Shown: in pieces, positions 1 through 6,724 of the stretch
How positions within the stretch are numbered: position 1 is the stretch's first letter
How the letters are laid out: every line of letters begins with the position of its first letter
Assembly: GCA_900548565.1 (NCBI GenBank)
Contig: URKV01000070.1
Span: 1 to 9,167, forward strand
Origin: an uncultured Collinsella sp.
Lineage (GTDB): Bacteria; Actinomycetota; Coriobacteriia; Coriobacteriales; Coriobacteriaceae
Direction: 5' to 3'
DNA: 9,167 bases
Program-made: the position numbers and the translations under genes
Notes under the pieces: generated by a model
Seen by the model: the letters and a program-made list of their open reading frames with translations, nothing else
Told to the model about the DNA's origin: nothing
Database searches by the model: none

Positions 1-772
1 GCATAGCGAGTGCCTCGAGCACGCCGCCGCCGACCGACGTCGCCTTATCTGAAATGTAGTTGATATAGCTGGCATCGCCGCGCGGATCGACATCGGCGCA
101 TTTAAAGCCCTCGGTCACCTGCACGCCGTTCGCCAAAAGCCCGCGCAGGCAGCCATCGATCTGCGTGCACATGGGCGTATCGCTCGCGTAGCCAATCACG
201 TCTCCGGCGCTCACGATGTCGCCGATTGCGTGGTCGGACCGAAACACGCCGGCGGCGGGGCTGTGGATAACGCGCTCCCTGCCGTATCCGCCGATCATGC
301 CCGGCACACCCGTGTTGGGCTGGGGCGAACCTTGGGTAATGACACGGCCCAGGAAATGCCCGCGCATGGTTTCGACCACGGCGTCGCAGTCAACCGGCGC
401 GGTGAAGCCCGGTCCCACGGCAATAACGGCAGGTGCCATGTCGCGCGTGGTACCCAGGTTGCGCTTGGCCAGAATCGCGTCGACCACAGCCGCGGGTTTA
501 AGCTCATCGAGCATCTTGGCCTGAGGGTCCACCACCACGGCGACATCCCCCGCTTGGGTAATCTCGAGCGCCTCAGCCGGCGTCTGCGCCAAGCGGGCGC
601 GAATGCCCTCGACCTCGACCTCGCCCAAGCGAATGGCCTCGCAAAAACTGATTGTGCGACGGATGCACGTGGGAACCGCGATATCGGCCATGACGACCGA
701 CACGCCGGTGCGCACCAAACGGGCAGCGACACCCGTGGCGATATCGCCGGCGCCGCGAACATAAACGAGCAT
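1..772 (-). CDS. yqeB: YqeB, selenium-dependent molybdenum hydroxylase system protein (3' end cut by window)
   Basis: This frame is open from the ATG at 770-772 to the left edge, giving 257 codons without a stop. The protein begins MLVYVRGAGDIATGVAARLV, a glycine-rich Rossmann-type turn (residues 6-14) typical of the EF2563/YqeB family. Further family-like stretches are residues 117-124 (IAVGPGFT), 140-163 (a long GQ/P/N-rich segment ending in PGMIGGYG) and 183-195 (IGDIVSAGDVIGY). Family members are about 260-270 residues, so only a few C-terminal residues should be missing. A ribosome site (AGGGAGGTG) lies about 10 nt before the ATG. The family is genetically linked to maturation of selenium-containing molybdenum hydroxylases; its biochemical step is not established. 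It diverges from yqeC, its usual partner, across a 103-bp gap. I am confident in the family and not in the reaction. Confidence 0.9.
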   Translation of the reverse strand, partial: MLVYVRGAGDIATGVAARLVRTGVSVVMADIAVPTCIRRTISFCEAIRLGEVEVEGIRARLAQTPAEALEITQAGDVAVVVDPQAKMLDELKPAAVVDAILAKRNLGTTRDMAPAVIAVGPGFTAPVDCDAVVETMRGHFLGRVITQGSPQPNTGVPGMIGGYGRERVIHSPAAGVFRSDHAIGDIVSAGDVIGYASDTPMCTQIDGCLRGLLANGVQVTEGFKCADVDPRGDASYINYISDKATSVGGGVLEALAM

Positions 773-804
773 TCCCGGGGCACCTCCCTGTGCTACGGTT
801 TGAG

Positions 805-862
805 CAGAGCAAAAAGCGGTTCGACCGCTACTCTGATGATTATTTATTATCACAGTATTATA
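805..862. promoter_or_regulatory. Divergent yqeB/yqeC promoter region with leader hairpin
   Basis: The 103-bp gap between yqeB and yqeC has an AT-rich core (about 838-862) in otherwise GC-rich DNA. On the minus strand it contains a perfect TATAAT (857-862), a possible -10 for yqeB, though I see no good -35. On the plus strand TATTAT occurs at 845-850 and 856-861 as candidate -10 boxes for yqeC; the second would leave an almost leaderless yqeC message. Between the core and the yqeB ribosome site lies AGCGGT-TCG-ACCGCT (815-829), flanked by outer arms CAGAG (805-809) and CTCTG (831-835). Read on the minus strand this hairpin is followed at once by five T residues (815-811), so it resembles a small intrinsic terminator inside the yqeB leader. 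The promoter calls are inferred from base pattern only. Confidence 0.4.
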
Positions 863-875
863 CGGCGGTGAACAG

Positions 876-1610
876 ATGGAAACGGTTAGCGGCAATCTTG
901 CCTCGGCGCTCAGGATCGAGCCGGGCATTACCGCGATTATCGGCAGCGGCGGCAAGTCGACGTTGCTCAAAACGCTGGGTCTTGAGCTCATGCGCGCTGG
1001 CGGCCGCGTGCTCCTCTGCACCACCACGCATATGCTTCCCGTTGCCGGCGTGCCATGGGACGGGTCGAATCGTCGCCTGGACGCCGCGCCTTGGAAGCCG
1101 GGCGCCTCGCATGTCCCCGGTTGCACCTGCGAGGCATGCGCGGGCATGAGCCGCGGAAGTATCTGCCAGGCGGGTGTTTTGGACCCGGAGACGGGCAAAC
1201 TCTCCTCCCCTGCCGAGCCGCTCGACCAGCTGACGCAGCGCTTTGACTACGTCCTGGCCGAGGCGGACGGCAGCAAGCGGCTCCCGCTCAAGGCGCATGC
1301 CCCGTGGGAGCCGGTCGTTCCCGCCGGCACGGCCAACGTCATCTGGCTCGTCGGCGCCTCGGGGCTCAGCAAGCCCATCAACGAAGCCGTCCACCGCCCC
1401 GAGCTCTTTTGCGAGCGTTGCGGCTGCGAGCTCACCGACATCGCCACGCCCGAGCGCGTCGCCCAGGTGCTCAATGCCGAGATGCAAGAGATGAAGCTCA
1501 GCACCGCACGCGTCATGCTCAACCAAGTCGACACGCTTGCCGACCCCACGATGGCCGACCGCTTCGAGGCAGCCCTCGGCCGACCCGTCGTCGCCAGCAG
1601 CCTCAAATAG
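876..1610 (+). CDS. yqeC: YqeC, selenium cofactor biosynthesis / SDMH accessory P-loop protein
   Basis: The 244-residue protein has a P-loop at residues 23-29 (GSGGKST) close to the N terminus, the strand-end CTTTHM at 48-53, the family signature EADGSKRLPLKAHAPWEPV (129-147) and an LNQVD segment at 215-219 that resembles a nucleotide-specificity loop. These match the YqeC family, encoded beside YqeB in selenium-dependent molybdenum hydroxylase loci. The family is thought to act in selenium or molybdenum cofactor handling; the reaction is not known. The protein is soluble, with no signal peptide or membrane span. The ATG at 876 is the first in frame; the upstream purine stretch is weak (GGCGGTG), so translation initiation may be inefficient. 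Two cysteine clusters stand out: C83, C85, C88 with C97 nearby, and C179, C182, C184. It diverges from yqeB and converges on hyuA across a long perfect inverted repeat. Confidence 0.9.
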   Translation: METVSGNLASALRIEPGITAIIGSGGKSTLLKTLGLELMRAGGRVLLCTTTHMLPVAGVPWDGSNRRLDAAPWKPGASHVPGCTCEACAGMSRGSICQAGVLDPETGKLSSPAEPLDQLTQRFDYVLAEADGSKRLPLKAHAPWEPVVPAGTANVIWLVGASGLSKPINEAVHRPELFCERCGCELTDIATPERVAQVLNAEMQEMKLSTARVMLNQVDTLADPTMADRFEAALGRPVVASSLK

Positions 1611-1625
1611 CCGGCCCCATCTCGT

Positions 1626-1694
1626 CAGTTGCGGTGAAATACGGACTGTTTGGCCGCCTAACGGCCGCAAACAGTCCGTATTTCACCGCAACTG
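1626..1694. repeat. Perfect 27-bp inverted repeat between convergent yqeC and hyuA
   Basis: The left arm 1626-1652 starts CAGTTGCGGTGAAATACGG, and the right arm 1668-1694 is its exact reverse complement, ending CCGTATTTCACCGCAACTG. The 15-nt centre (1653-1667) can add a short GCCG/CGGC pairing. RNA from either strand would fold into a very stable hairpin, so it may stop or stabilise the converging yqeC and hyuA messages. No T-run follows either arm, so it is not a standard intrinsic terminator. Its length and perfection also fit a dispersed palindromic (REP- or MITE-like) element; no transposase is nearby. Confidence 0.85.
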
Positions 1695-1719
1695 CGGAGG
1701 GGACACGGCATCTTTGCTG

Positions 1720-3087
1720 CTAGCGGGGCACGTAGCGACCGGGCTGGGCTCCGGTGGGCTCGCCATCGCGCGCCACCAGCACACCGTTGACGTAGACGGC
1801 CTTGGCGCGGCCATGCGCCTCAAAGCCCTCGAGCGGCGTGTAGTCCACGGCCTGATGCTGCGTCGCCGCGCTAATGGTCCAGCGTGCCTGGGGATCCCAC
1901 ACGCACACGTCGGCATCGGAGCCCTCGGCAAGACAGCCCTTGCGCGGATACATGCCAAAGACGCGCGCCGGGTTCTCGCTCATCAAGCGGCAGAGGTCCT
2001 CGGGTCCCAGCTGTCCCTCAAAGCTCGTAGCGATCGCGACGGGACGATGCTCCACACCGGGTCCGCCGTTGGGAATCGCGCGGAAGTCGTCGCGCCCGCG
2101 GTCCTTTTGCCCGTGCAGGTTAAAGCTGCAGTGGTCGGTCGCGATCGTATCGATCTCGCCGGCCACAAGCGCCTCGCGCAGTGCCGCACGGTCACCGGCA
2201 TGGCGCAGCGGCGGGCTCATCACGTACTTGGCGCCCGCAAAGCCGTCCTCGCCCTGCTCCAGATAGCAGGTGTCGTCGAGCATCAGATACTGGGGGCAGG
2301 TCTCGACATAGATATTCTTCTGCCCGCGCGCTTTGGCAGCACGGATGGCCTCGAGCCCCAGCTTGGTCGAAAGGTGCACCACGTTGACCGGAGCGTCCCC
2401 GGCCAAGTGCGCCAGATACAGCAGGCGGCTCACGGCCTCACCCTCGCACACGTCCGGACGGCTGAGCGCATGCCCCTCGGGCCCATGAATCCCCTGCTCG
2501 TACACGCGCTTCTGCAGCTCATTCACCAGCGTACCGTTCTCGCAATGCACGCACAGTATGCCGCCAATACGCTTGAGCTCCTCGAGCACCTCGAGCGTCT
2601 CGGCATCGTCCAGGCGCAGATGATCGTAGGCAAAGTAGGTCTTGAACGACGATACGCCCGCCTCGCGCATGGCCGAAAGATCGGCGCGGTTGCGCTCGTT
2701 CCACTCGGCGAGTGCCATATGAAAGGCGTAGTTAGCCGTGCAGGTTCCGTCGGCGCGGCAATGCCACTCGGCCAAGGCATCGGGCATGGTCACGCCGCGA
2801 TCGGCCGTCGCGTAGTCCACGATGGTCGTCGTGCCGCCGCAGGCAGCCGCACGCGTACCGGTCTCAAAGCTATCTGCCGTCCAATCCATGCCAGTCCAGC
2901 ACTGCATGTGTGTGTGGCCGTCGATAAAGCCGGGAAACACCCAACAGCCCGCGGCATCCTCGACGGTATCGCCCGCGCCCGGCTCAATCGCCGCGGCAAT
3001 CCGCACAATCTTGTCGCCCTCCATGGCAAGATCGGCGCGGCGAAGCCCCTGGGGCGTCACGAGCGCGCCGTTTTTGATGATGATCAT
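1720..3087 (-). CDS. hyuA: Dihydropyrimidinase/hydantoinase-family cyclic amidohydrolase (HyuA-like)
   Basis: This 455-residue enzyme belongs to the amidohydrolase superfamily and hydrolyses a cyclic amide or ureide such as a hydantoin or dihydropyrimidine. The full set of binuclear-metal ligands is visible: H58 and H60 in GFIDGHTHM, K149 in SSFKTYFAY (the lysine normally carboxylated), H181 in CVHCEN, H238 in VVHLST and D318 in TIATDHC. The length is normal for D-hydantoinase. The start at 3087 has an AAGGAG ribosome site that overlaps the stop codon of the upstream mocA-like gene, with 8 nt between the genes, so the two are co-translated from one message. The E. coli homologue (hyuA, called phenylhydantoinase) lies in the same cluster, and the family member in anaerobic urate-degrading clusters is thought to open a purine-derived ring. 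The natural substrate cannot be read from the sequence. The ssnA product is also an amidohydrolase, but the GHTHM and CVHCEN context favours the hydantoinase group. Confidence 0.88.
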   Translation of the reverse strand: MIIIKNGALVTPQGLRRADLAMEGDKIVRIAAAIEPGAGDTVEDAAGCWVFPGFIDGHTHMQCWTGMDWTADSFETGTRAAACGGTTTIVDYATADRGVTMPDALAEWHCRADGTCTANYAFHMALAEWNERNRADLSAMREAGVSSFKTYFAYDHLRLDDAETLEVLEELKRIGGILCVHCENGTLVNELQKRVYEQGIHGPEGHALSRPDVCEGEAVSRLLYLAHLAGDAPVNVVHLSTKLGLEAIRAAKARGQKNIYVETCPQYLMLDDTCYLEQGEDGFAGAKYVMSPPLRHAGDRAALREALVAGEIDTIATDHCSFNLHGQKDRGRDDFRAIPNGGPGVEHRPVAIATSFEGQLGPEDLCRLMSENPARVFGMYPRKGCLAEGSDADVCVWDPQARWTISAATQHQAVDYTPLEGFEAHGRAKAVYVNGVLVARDGEPTGAQPGRYVPR

Positions 3088-3095
3088 GTTGCTCC

Positions 3096-3710
3096 TTATT
3101 GATTAATACAGTTGGCCACGCGATCAAAATACGAGCAGGCCGCGATATGCTCCGCTATGCGTCGCTGTCCCTTGACGGTATCGACGTCCCACAGCTCGTA
3201 GGCACGCGCCTCGACCAGCGCAACGTCGACGCGACCTTTGAGAATCGAGCCCCCGCCGTCCTTGCCCTCAAGACACATAAGTGCATCGAACAGTTCCGCC
3301 GGAAAGAGCACCGGGCTCGAAGGCTCACCGTTGCACGCAAGACGCACCGGATGCTTGCGGCCACGCTCATCAAACGCGCGAACCATGGCCTCAAAAGAGT
3401 CCGCGCTCACAAGCGGCTGGTCGCCCGGCAAAAAGAGGCAGCCTTTCCAGTTGCGTTCGACTCCCCATGAAAGGCCCGCGCGGACGCTATCCCTGCGCAG
3501 CTCGCCATCGTGCAGCACGCACGGGCAATGCTTGTCCTCGCAAATCTGGGCGACCTCGGGCCAACGCGTCGAAACCACGACGTCAAAGCCCCGGGGAACC
3601 GAATCGATGGTCCGGGCAATCAGCGGCTCGCCATAGATATCGGCAAGCATCTTGTTAGAGCCAAACCGCTTGCCCTCGCCCGATGCCATAATGACGCATC
3701 CAAGTTTCAT
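3096..3710 (-). CDS. mocA: MocA/MobA-like molybdenum cofactor nucleotidyltransferase
   Basis: The 204-residue protein carries the NTP-transferase (MobA-like, NTP_transf_3) signature: MASGEGKRFGSNK at 8-20 with nucleotide-binding glycines, R15 and K20, then PGDQPL at 95-100 holding the metal-binding aspartate, GEPSSPVLFP at 128-137 and WDVDT at 174-178. E. coli MocA (YgfJ) joins CMP to molybdopterin to make molybdopterin cytosine dinucleotide, the cofactor form of xanthine-dehydrogenase-type molybdenum hydroxylases. The ATG at 3710 is chosen because GGGGAGGT precedes it at good spacing and MKLGCVIMASG is the expected family N terminus; the frame stays open to 3764, but that extension has no family character. 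It is the first gene of a mocA-hyuA pair and lies downstream of the ygeW terminator, so it probably has its own promoter, although I see no convincing one in 3711-3797. CTP versus GTP use is assigned from context only. Confidence 0.85.
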   Translation of the reverse strand: MKLGCVIMASGEGKRFGSNKMLADIYGEPLIARTIDSVPRGFDVVVSTRWPEVAQICEDKHCPCVLHDGELRRDSVRAGLSWGVERNWKGCLFLPGDQPLVSADSFEAMVRAFDERGRKHPVRLACNGEPSSPVLFPAELFDALMCLEGKDGGGSILKGRVDVALVEARAYELWDVDTVKGQRRIAEHIAACSYFDRVANCINQ

Positions 3711-3797
3711 GGTGATACCTCCCCTGAAACCATCGTACCCATAACTCGCGCCGCGGGCATCCACATCGAAAGCGCTTATCCCGCACGCCCGCGATGC

Positions 3798-3837
3798 AAA
3801 AAAGGGGCACCCCGCCGGTTGGCAGAGCGCCCCCTTT
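3798..3837 (-). terminator. Intrinsic terminator of the ygeX-ygeY-ygeW operon
   Basis: Read on the minus strand, AAAGGGG (3837-3831) pairs with CCCCTTT (3807-3801) around a GC-rich loop, and the T-run of six (3803-3798) closes the structure. It sits 23 bp beyond the ygeW stop codon and before the mocA-like gene, so it should end the operon and separate it from mocA-hyuA. Confidence 0.8.
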
Positions 3838-3860
3838 ACATGGCTTACCTCAACCCGGCT

Positions 3861-5063
3861 TTAGGCCTGGAACCAACGGGCGGTGTTGCGCTCGTCGAGG
3901 GCCTTGAGGGTAGCGGCGGGATCGGCAACCTTCTGCAGGAACATCATGGCTGCGATGGCGTACGGCTTGTAGCTGGCCTCCTTGTACATGCCCACACGGT
4001 GCATGTCGAAGACGTCGGCGTTGACCTCGCCGTGCTCGCAGGAGACACCGGAGATGTCGGCAGGCAGCGGGTGCATAAAGATGGTGTCCTGGCCGTTGGC
4101 AGTCTTCTCCATGAGCTCGGTCGTGGAGCACCAGTCCTGATGGGTGGCGTTCTGGGCGAGCAGTTCCTTCTCGAGCGCAGCGATGCCAGCGTCGTCGCCC
4201 TCGGCGTACAGATTGGTACGCTTCTCCATGGCGGCAAACGGAGCCCAGCTCTTGGGGATCACGATGTCGGCGCCCTCGAAGGCCTCGGCCATGGTGTTGA
4301 CCTGCTTAAAGGTAGTGCCGGACTCGGCGGCATAGCCCTTGGCGCGCTCGACGACCTCGGGCATGAGGTCGTAGCCCTCGGGGTGGGCCAGGGTGACGTC
4401 CATGCCAAAGCGGGGCAGCAGGCTGATCAGCGACTGCGGGCAGGACAGCGGCTTGCCGTAAGAGGGCGAATAGGCCCAGGTAACGGCAACCTTCTTGCCC
4501 TTGAGGTTCTCAAGGCCGCCAAACTCGTTGATGAGGTAGAGCATGTCGGCAGAGGACTGCGTGGGGTGATCGGAGTCGGACTGCAGGGAGATGAGCGTGG
4601 GACGGTGATCCAGAACGCCGTCCTCGTAAGCCTGCTGGACAGACTCGGAGACCTCGGCCATGTAGGCGTCGCCCTTGCCGATGTACATGTCGTCGCGGAT
4701 GCCGATGACGTCGGCCATGAAGGAGATCATGGTAGCGGTCTCGCGGACGGTCTCGCCGTGAGCGATCTGGGACTTCTTCTCGTCCAGGTCCTGCAGCTCA
4801 AGGCCGAGCAGGTTGGCGGCCTTAGAGAAAGAGAAACGCGTACGGGTGGAGTTGTCGCGGAACAGGGAGACGGCCAGGCCCGAGTCGAAGATCTTGGACG
4901 AAACGTTGTTCTCACGCAGCTCGCGCAGGGCGTCGGCGACGATGTAGAGAGCCTTGAGCTCATCGGTGGTCTTGTCCCAGGTGTGCAGGAAGTCGCTGCC
5001 GTACATACCCTTAAAATCGAGGCCGTTCAGCTGCTCGACGAGCTCGGTAAACTTAGCGTCCAT
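3861..5063 (-). CDS. ygeW: YgeW, knotted-fold carbamoyltransferase
   Basis: The 400-residue protein belongs to the aspartate/ornithine carbamoyltransferase superfamily. It has the carbamoyl-phosphate loop FRDNSTRTRFSFS (68-80, STRT at 72-75), HPTQSSADM (166-174) and HPLPADISG (331-339). Its length, about 80 residues beyond an ordinary ornithine transcarbamylase, and the segment EHGEVNADVFDMHRVGMYKEASYKPYA (343-369) match the YgeW branch, whose natural amino acceptor is unknown. The family likely works in the degradative direction or on a purine-derived amine, since it lies next to ygeX, ygeY and hyuA. The ATG at 5063 has a GAAAGGA ribosome site; the frame extends to 5249, but that part is the ygeY-ygeW spacer. 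It is the last gene of the operon and ends in an intrinsic terminator. Carbamate kinase (yqeA), which would use carbamoyl phosphate, is not in the window. Confidence 0.92.
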   Translation of the reverse strand: MDAKFTELVEQLNGLDFKGMYGSDFLHTWDKTTDELKALYIVADALRELRENNVSSKIFDSGLAVSLFRDNSTRTRFSFSKAANLLGLELQDLDEKKSQIAHGETVRETATMISFMADVIGIRDDMYIGKGDAYMAEVSESVQQAYEDGVLDHRPTLISLQSDSDHPTQSSADMLYLINEFGGLENLKGKKVAVTWAYSPSYGKPLSCPQSLISLLPRFGMDVTLAHPEGYDLMPEVVERAKGYAAESGTTFKQVNTMAEAFEGADIVIPKSWAPFAAMEKRTNLYAEGDDAGIAALEKELLAQNATHQDWCSTTELMEKTANGQDTIFMHPLPADISGVSCEHGEVNADVFDMHRVGMYKEASYKPYAIAAMMFLQKVADPAATLKALDERNTARWFQA

Positions 5064-5264
5064 GGAAATGTCCTTTCTAAAGATGAAACAATCGCAATGA
5101 GTAGATGTGCTCCGGCATGCGCGTGTGGCTATAACATGCAGAGCACCATGACGAGGACCCGCTACCGTTGAGGAAGCATGGGAGATAACGACCGCGGGCC
5201 CCAAGTCAACAGGGGGTGCCGGGGACACGAGCGGCCCCCGGCTCAACAAGATCGAGGAATGGGA
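5064..5264 (-). other. ygeY-ygeW spacer with hairpins and a possible internal promoter
   Basis: This 201-bp gap holds no gene. A GC-rich hairpin pairs GCCGGGG (5218-5224) with CCCCGGC (5236-5242) around 11 nt, with no T-run behind it on the minus strand. Further along on the minus strand, TTGACT (5209-5204) is followed after 16 nt by TATCTC (5187-5182), a possible but weak promoter for ygeW alone. The ygeW ribosome site is at about 5070-5078. Spacers of this length inside an operon often carry differential-expression elements; that reading is inference. Confidence 0.4.
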
Positions 5265-5280
5265 CTAGTCGATCTTGTTG
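5244..5280 (-). repeat. Perfect 12-bp inverted repeat over the ygeY stop codon
   Basis: CAACAAGATCGA (5244-5255) and TCGATCTTGTTG (5269-5280) are exact reverse complements separated by 13 nt. The second arm encodes the last residues of YgeY (NNKID), and the stop codon lies in the loop. The message would therefore fold a hairpin around the termination codon. No U-run follows, so this looks more like a stability, processing or translation-coupling element than a terminator. Confidence 0.75.
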
Positions 5281-6650
5281 TTGGTCAGACCGGCGCGGAA
5301 CACGGTGGCGTCGCCATCGGCCTGGCTCGGATCGTAGAGGTTCAGGGCAGCCACATACATGGCGGCAGCGGTGACCAGGTCGTCCTTGTAGGTGACCTCG
5401 TTGGGAGCGTGAGCCTGAGACTCGGCACCCGGGCCAAAGCCCACGCAGGGGATGCCGTAGCGGCCCTGGATGGAGACGCAGTTCGTGGAGAAGGTCCACT
5501 TGTCGCACAGCGGGCGACCGGTGCGCTTGTCCATGCTGGGCTCGCAGCCGATGCGCTCGTCACCAAACATGGCCTTGTGGGCGTCGACGAGGGCCTTGAC
5601 GTGCGGAGCGGTCTCCTTGTTGATCCACGTGGGGAAGTAAGCCTCGGTCTCGTAGACCTCGCCGGTCCAGGACGGACGATCGTACATGTACATGGAGACC
5701 TTCACGTCGTCGCCGTACTTCTTGGCGGCCGGCAGGTTGCGGATCTCGTCCAGGCAGGACTCCCAGGTCTCGCCGGCGGTCATGCGACGGTCGATGGAGA
5801 TGGCGCAGGAATCGGCCACGGCGCAGCGGCTGGGGCTGGTGTAGAAGATCTGGCTGACGGTGCAGGTGCCGCGGCCCAGGAAGCGGGCATCCTCGAAGTG
5901 CTCGGGGTTGTACTTGGGGTCGAGCATCTTGACGAGGCCCTTGATGTCGGTCGACTCGTCGCAGCCGTTGTTGTTGAGGGCGCGGACGTCGGCGATGATG
6001 TCGGCCATCTTGTAGATGGCGTTGTCGCCGCGGTCGGGAGCGGAGCCGTGGCAGGAGGTACCGTGAACGTCGACGCGGATCTCCATGCGGCCGCGGTGAC
6101 CGCGGTAGATGCCGCCGTCGGTGGGCTCGGTGGAAATGACGAACTCGGGCTTAATGCCGTCCTTGTTGTAGATGTACTGCCAGCACATGCCGTCGCAGTC
6201 CTCTTCCTGGACGGTGCCGACGACCATGATCTTGTAGCCCTCGGGGATGAGGCCCATGTCCTTCATCATCTTGGCAGCGTAGGTAGCAGAAGCCATGCCA
6301 CCCTCCTGGTCGGAGCCACCGCGGCCGTAGATGATCTCGTCGGTCTCGTAACCCTCATAGGGATCGGCATCCCAGTTATCGATGTTGCCGATGCCGACGG
6401 TGTCGATGTGAGAGTCGATGGCGATAATCTTGTCGCCCTCGCCCATAAAGCCCATAACGTTGCCCAGGCCGTCGACCTTGACCTCGTCATAGCCAAGGCT
6501 CTCCATCTCGGCCTTGATGCAAGCGACAACCTCACCCTCCTCGCAGGACTCAGAGGGATGGCTGATCATAGCGCGCAGGAAGCGAGTCATATCAGCACGA
6601 TGGGACTCAGCAGCAGCCTTGATAGCGTCGAAATCGAGTTCTTTAGCCAT
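5265..6650 (-). CDS. ygeY: YgeY, selenium-metabolism-linked M20-family metallohydrolase
   Basis: The 461-residue protein is an M20 metallopeptidase/deacylase. The metal site is visible: H81 and D83 in IDSHIDTV, D114 in GGSDQEGG, the catalytic and ligand pair E149/E150 in QEEDCDG, E175 in STEPTD and a late histidine H414 in SQAHAPNE. The middle section (about 185-300), beginning GHRGRMEIRVDVHGTSCHGSAP, is the usual dimerisation lid. Relatives are annotated as peptidases, acetylornithine deacetylases or succinyl-diaminopimelate desuccinylases, but this branch (YgeY) tracks with selenium-dependent hydroxylase clusters and probably hydrolyses a nitrogen-rich intermediate of purine breakdown. It is cytoplasmic, with no signal peptide. 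The ATG at 6650 has GAAAGGT upstream. It is the second gene of the ygeX-ygeY-ygeW operon, 74 bp after ygeX, with an intergenic hairpin between them. Confidence 0.92.
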   Translation of the reverse strand: MAKELDFDAIKAAAESHRADMTRFLRAMISHPSESCEEGEVVACIKAEMESLGYDEVKVDGLGNVMGFMGEGDKIIAIDSHIDTVGIGNIDNWDADPYEGYETDEIIYGRGGSDQEGGMASATYAAKMMKDMGLIPEGYKIMVVGTVQEEDCDGMCWQYIYNKDGIKPEFVISTEPTDGGIYRGHRGRMEIRVDVHGTSCHGSAPDRGDNAIYKMADIIADVRALNNNGCDESTDIKGLVKMLDPKYNPEHFEDARFLGRGTCTVSQIFYTSPSRCAVADSCAISIDRRMTAGETWESCLDEIRNLPAAKKYGDDVKVSMYMYDRPSWTGEVYETEAYFPTWINKETAPHVKALVDAHKAMFGDERIGCEPSMDKRTGRPLCDKWTFSTNCVSIQGRYGIPCVGFGPGAESQAHAPNEVTYKDDLVTAAAMYVAALNLYDPSQADGDATVFRAGLTNNKID

Positions 6651-6690
6651 TGTTCATAACCTTTCAAACTAAGGAATCTACCTGTGAGGT

Positions 6691-6717
6691 GGCGGAGCGA
6701 TACCTATTTACTCCGCC
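6691..6717 (-). repeat. Intercistronic hairpin between ygeX and ygeY
   Basis: GGCGGAG (6691-6697) and CTCCGCC (6711-6717) are perfect 7-bp arms around a 13-nt AT-rich loop, placed in the 74-bp gap before the ygeY ribosome site. There is no T-run on the minus strand, so it is unlikely to terminate fully. It may protect the 3' end of the ygeX message or tune the ygeX to ygeY ratio. Confidence 0.55.
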
Positions 6718-6724
6718 CCAACGA

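Noticed and set aside
1626..1694. Inverted repeat as a standard Rho-independent terminator
   Set aside because: No T-run follows the stem on either strand, so it is listed as a repeat with an open function.
1537..3102. 521-codon plus-strand open frame opposite hyuA
   Set aside because: It lies antisense to a gene with a complete set of amidohydrolase metal ligands, has no family motifs, and is typical of the long antisense frames found in GC-rich DNA.
3510..5171. 553-codon plus-strand open frame opposite mocA and ygeW
   Set aside because: It runs across two real genes, the terminator and the spacer, and its low-complexity Val/Gly/Leu/His-rich translation looks like an antisense shadow.
5064..5249. 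N-terminal extension of ygeW by 62 codons
   Set aside because: The extension crosses a GC-rich hairpin and has no family resemblance; the ATG at 5063 has a good ribosome site and the right N terminus.
5178..6659. 493-codon plus-strand open frame opposite ygeY
   Set aside because: Its composition is that of a shadow (Val/Gly/Asp/Ala repeats), and the minus strand encodes a full M20 hydrolase.
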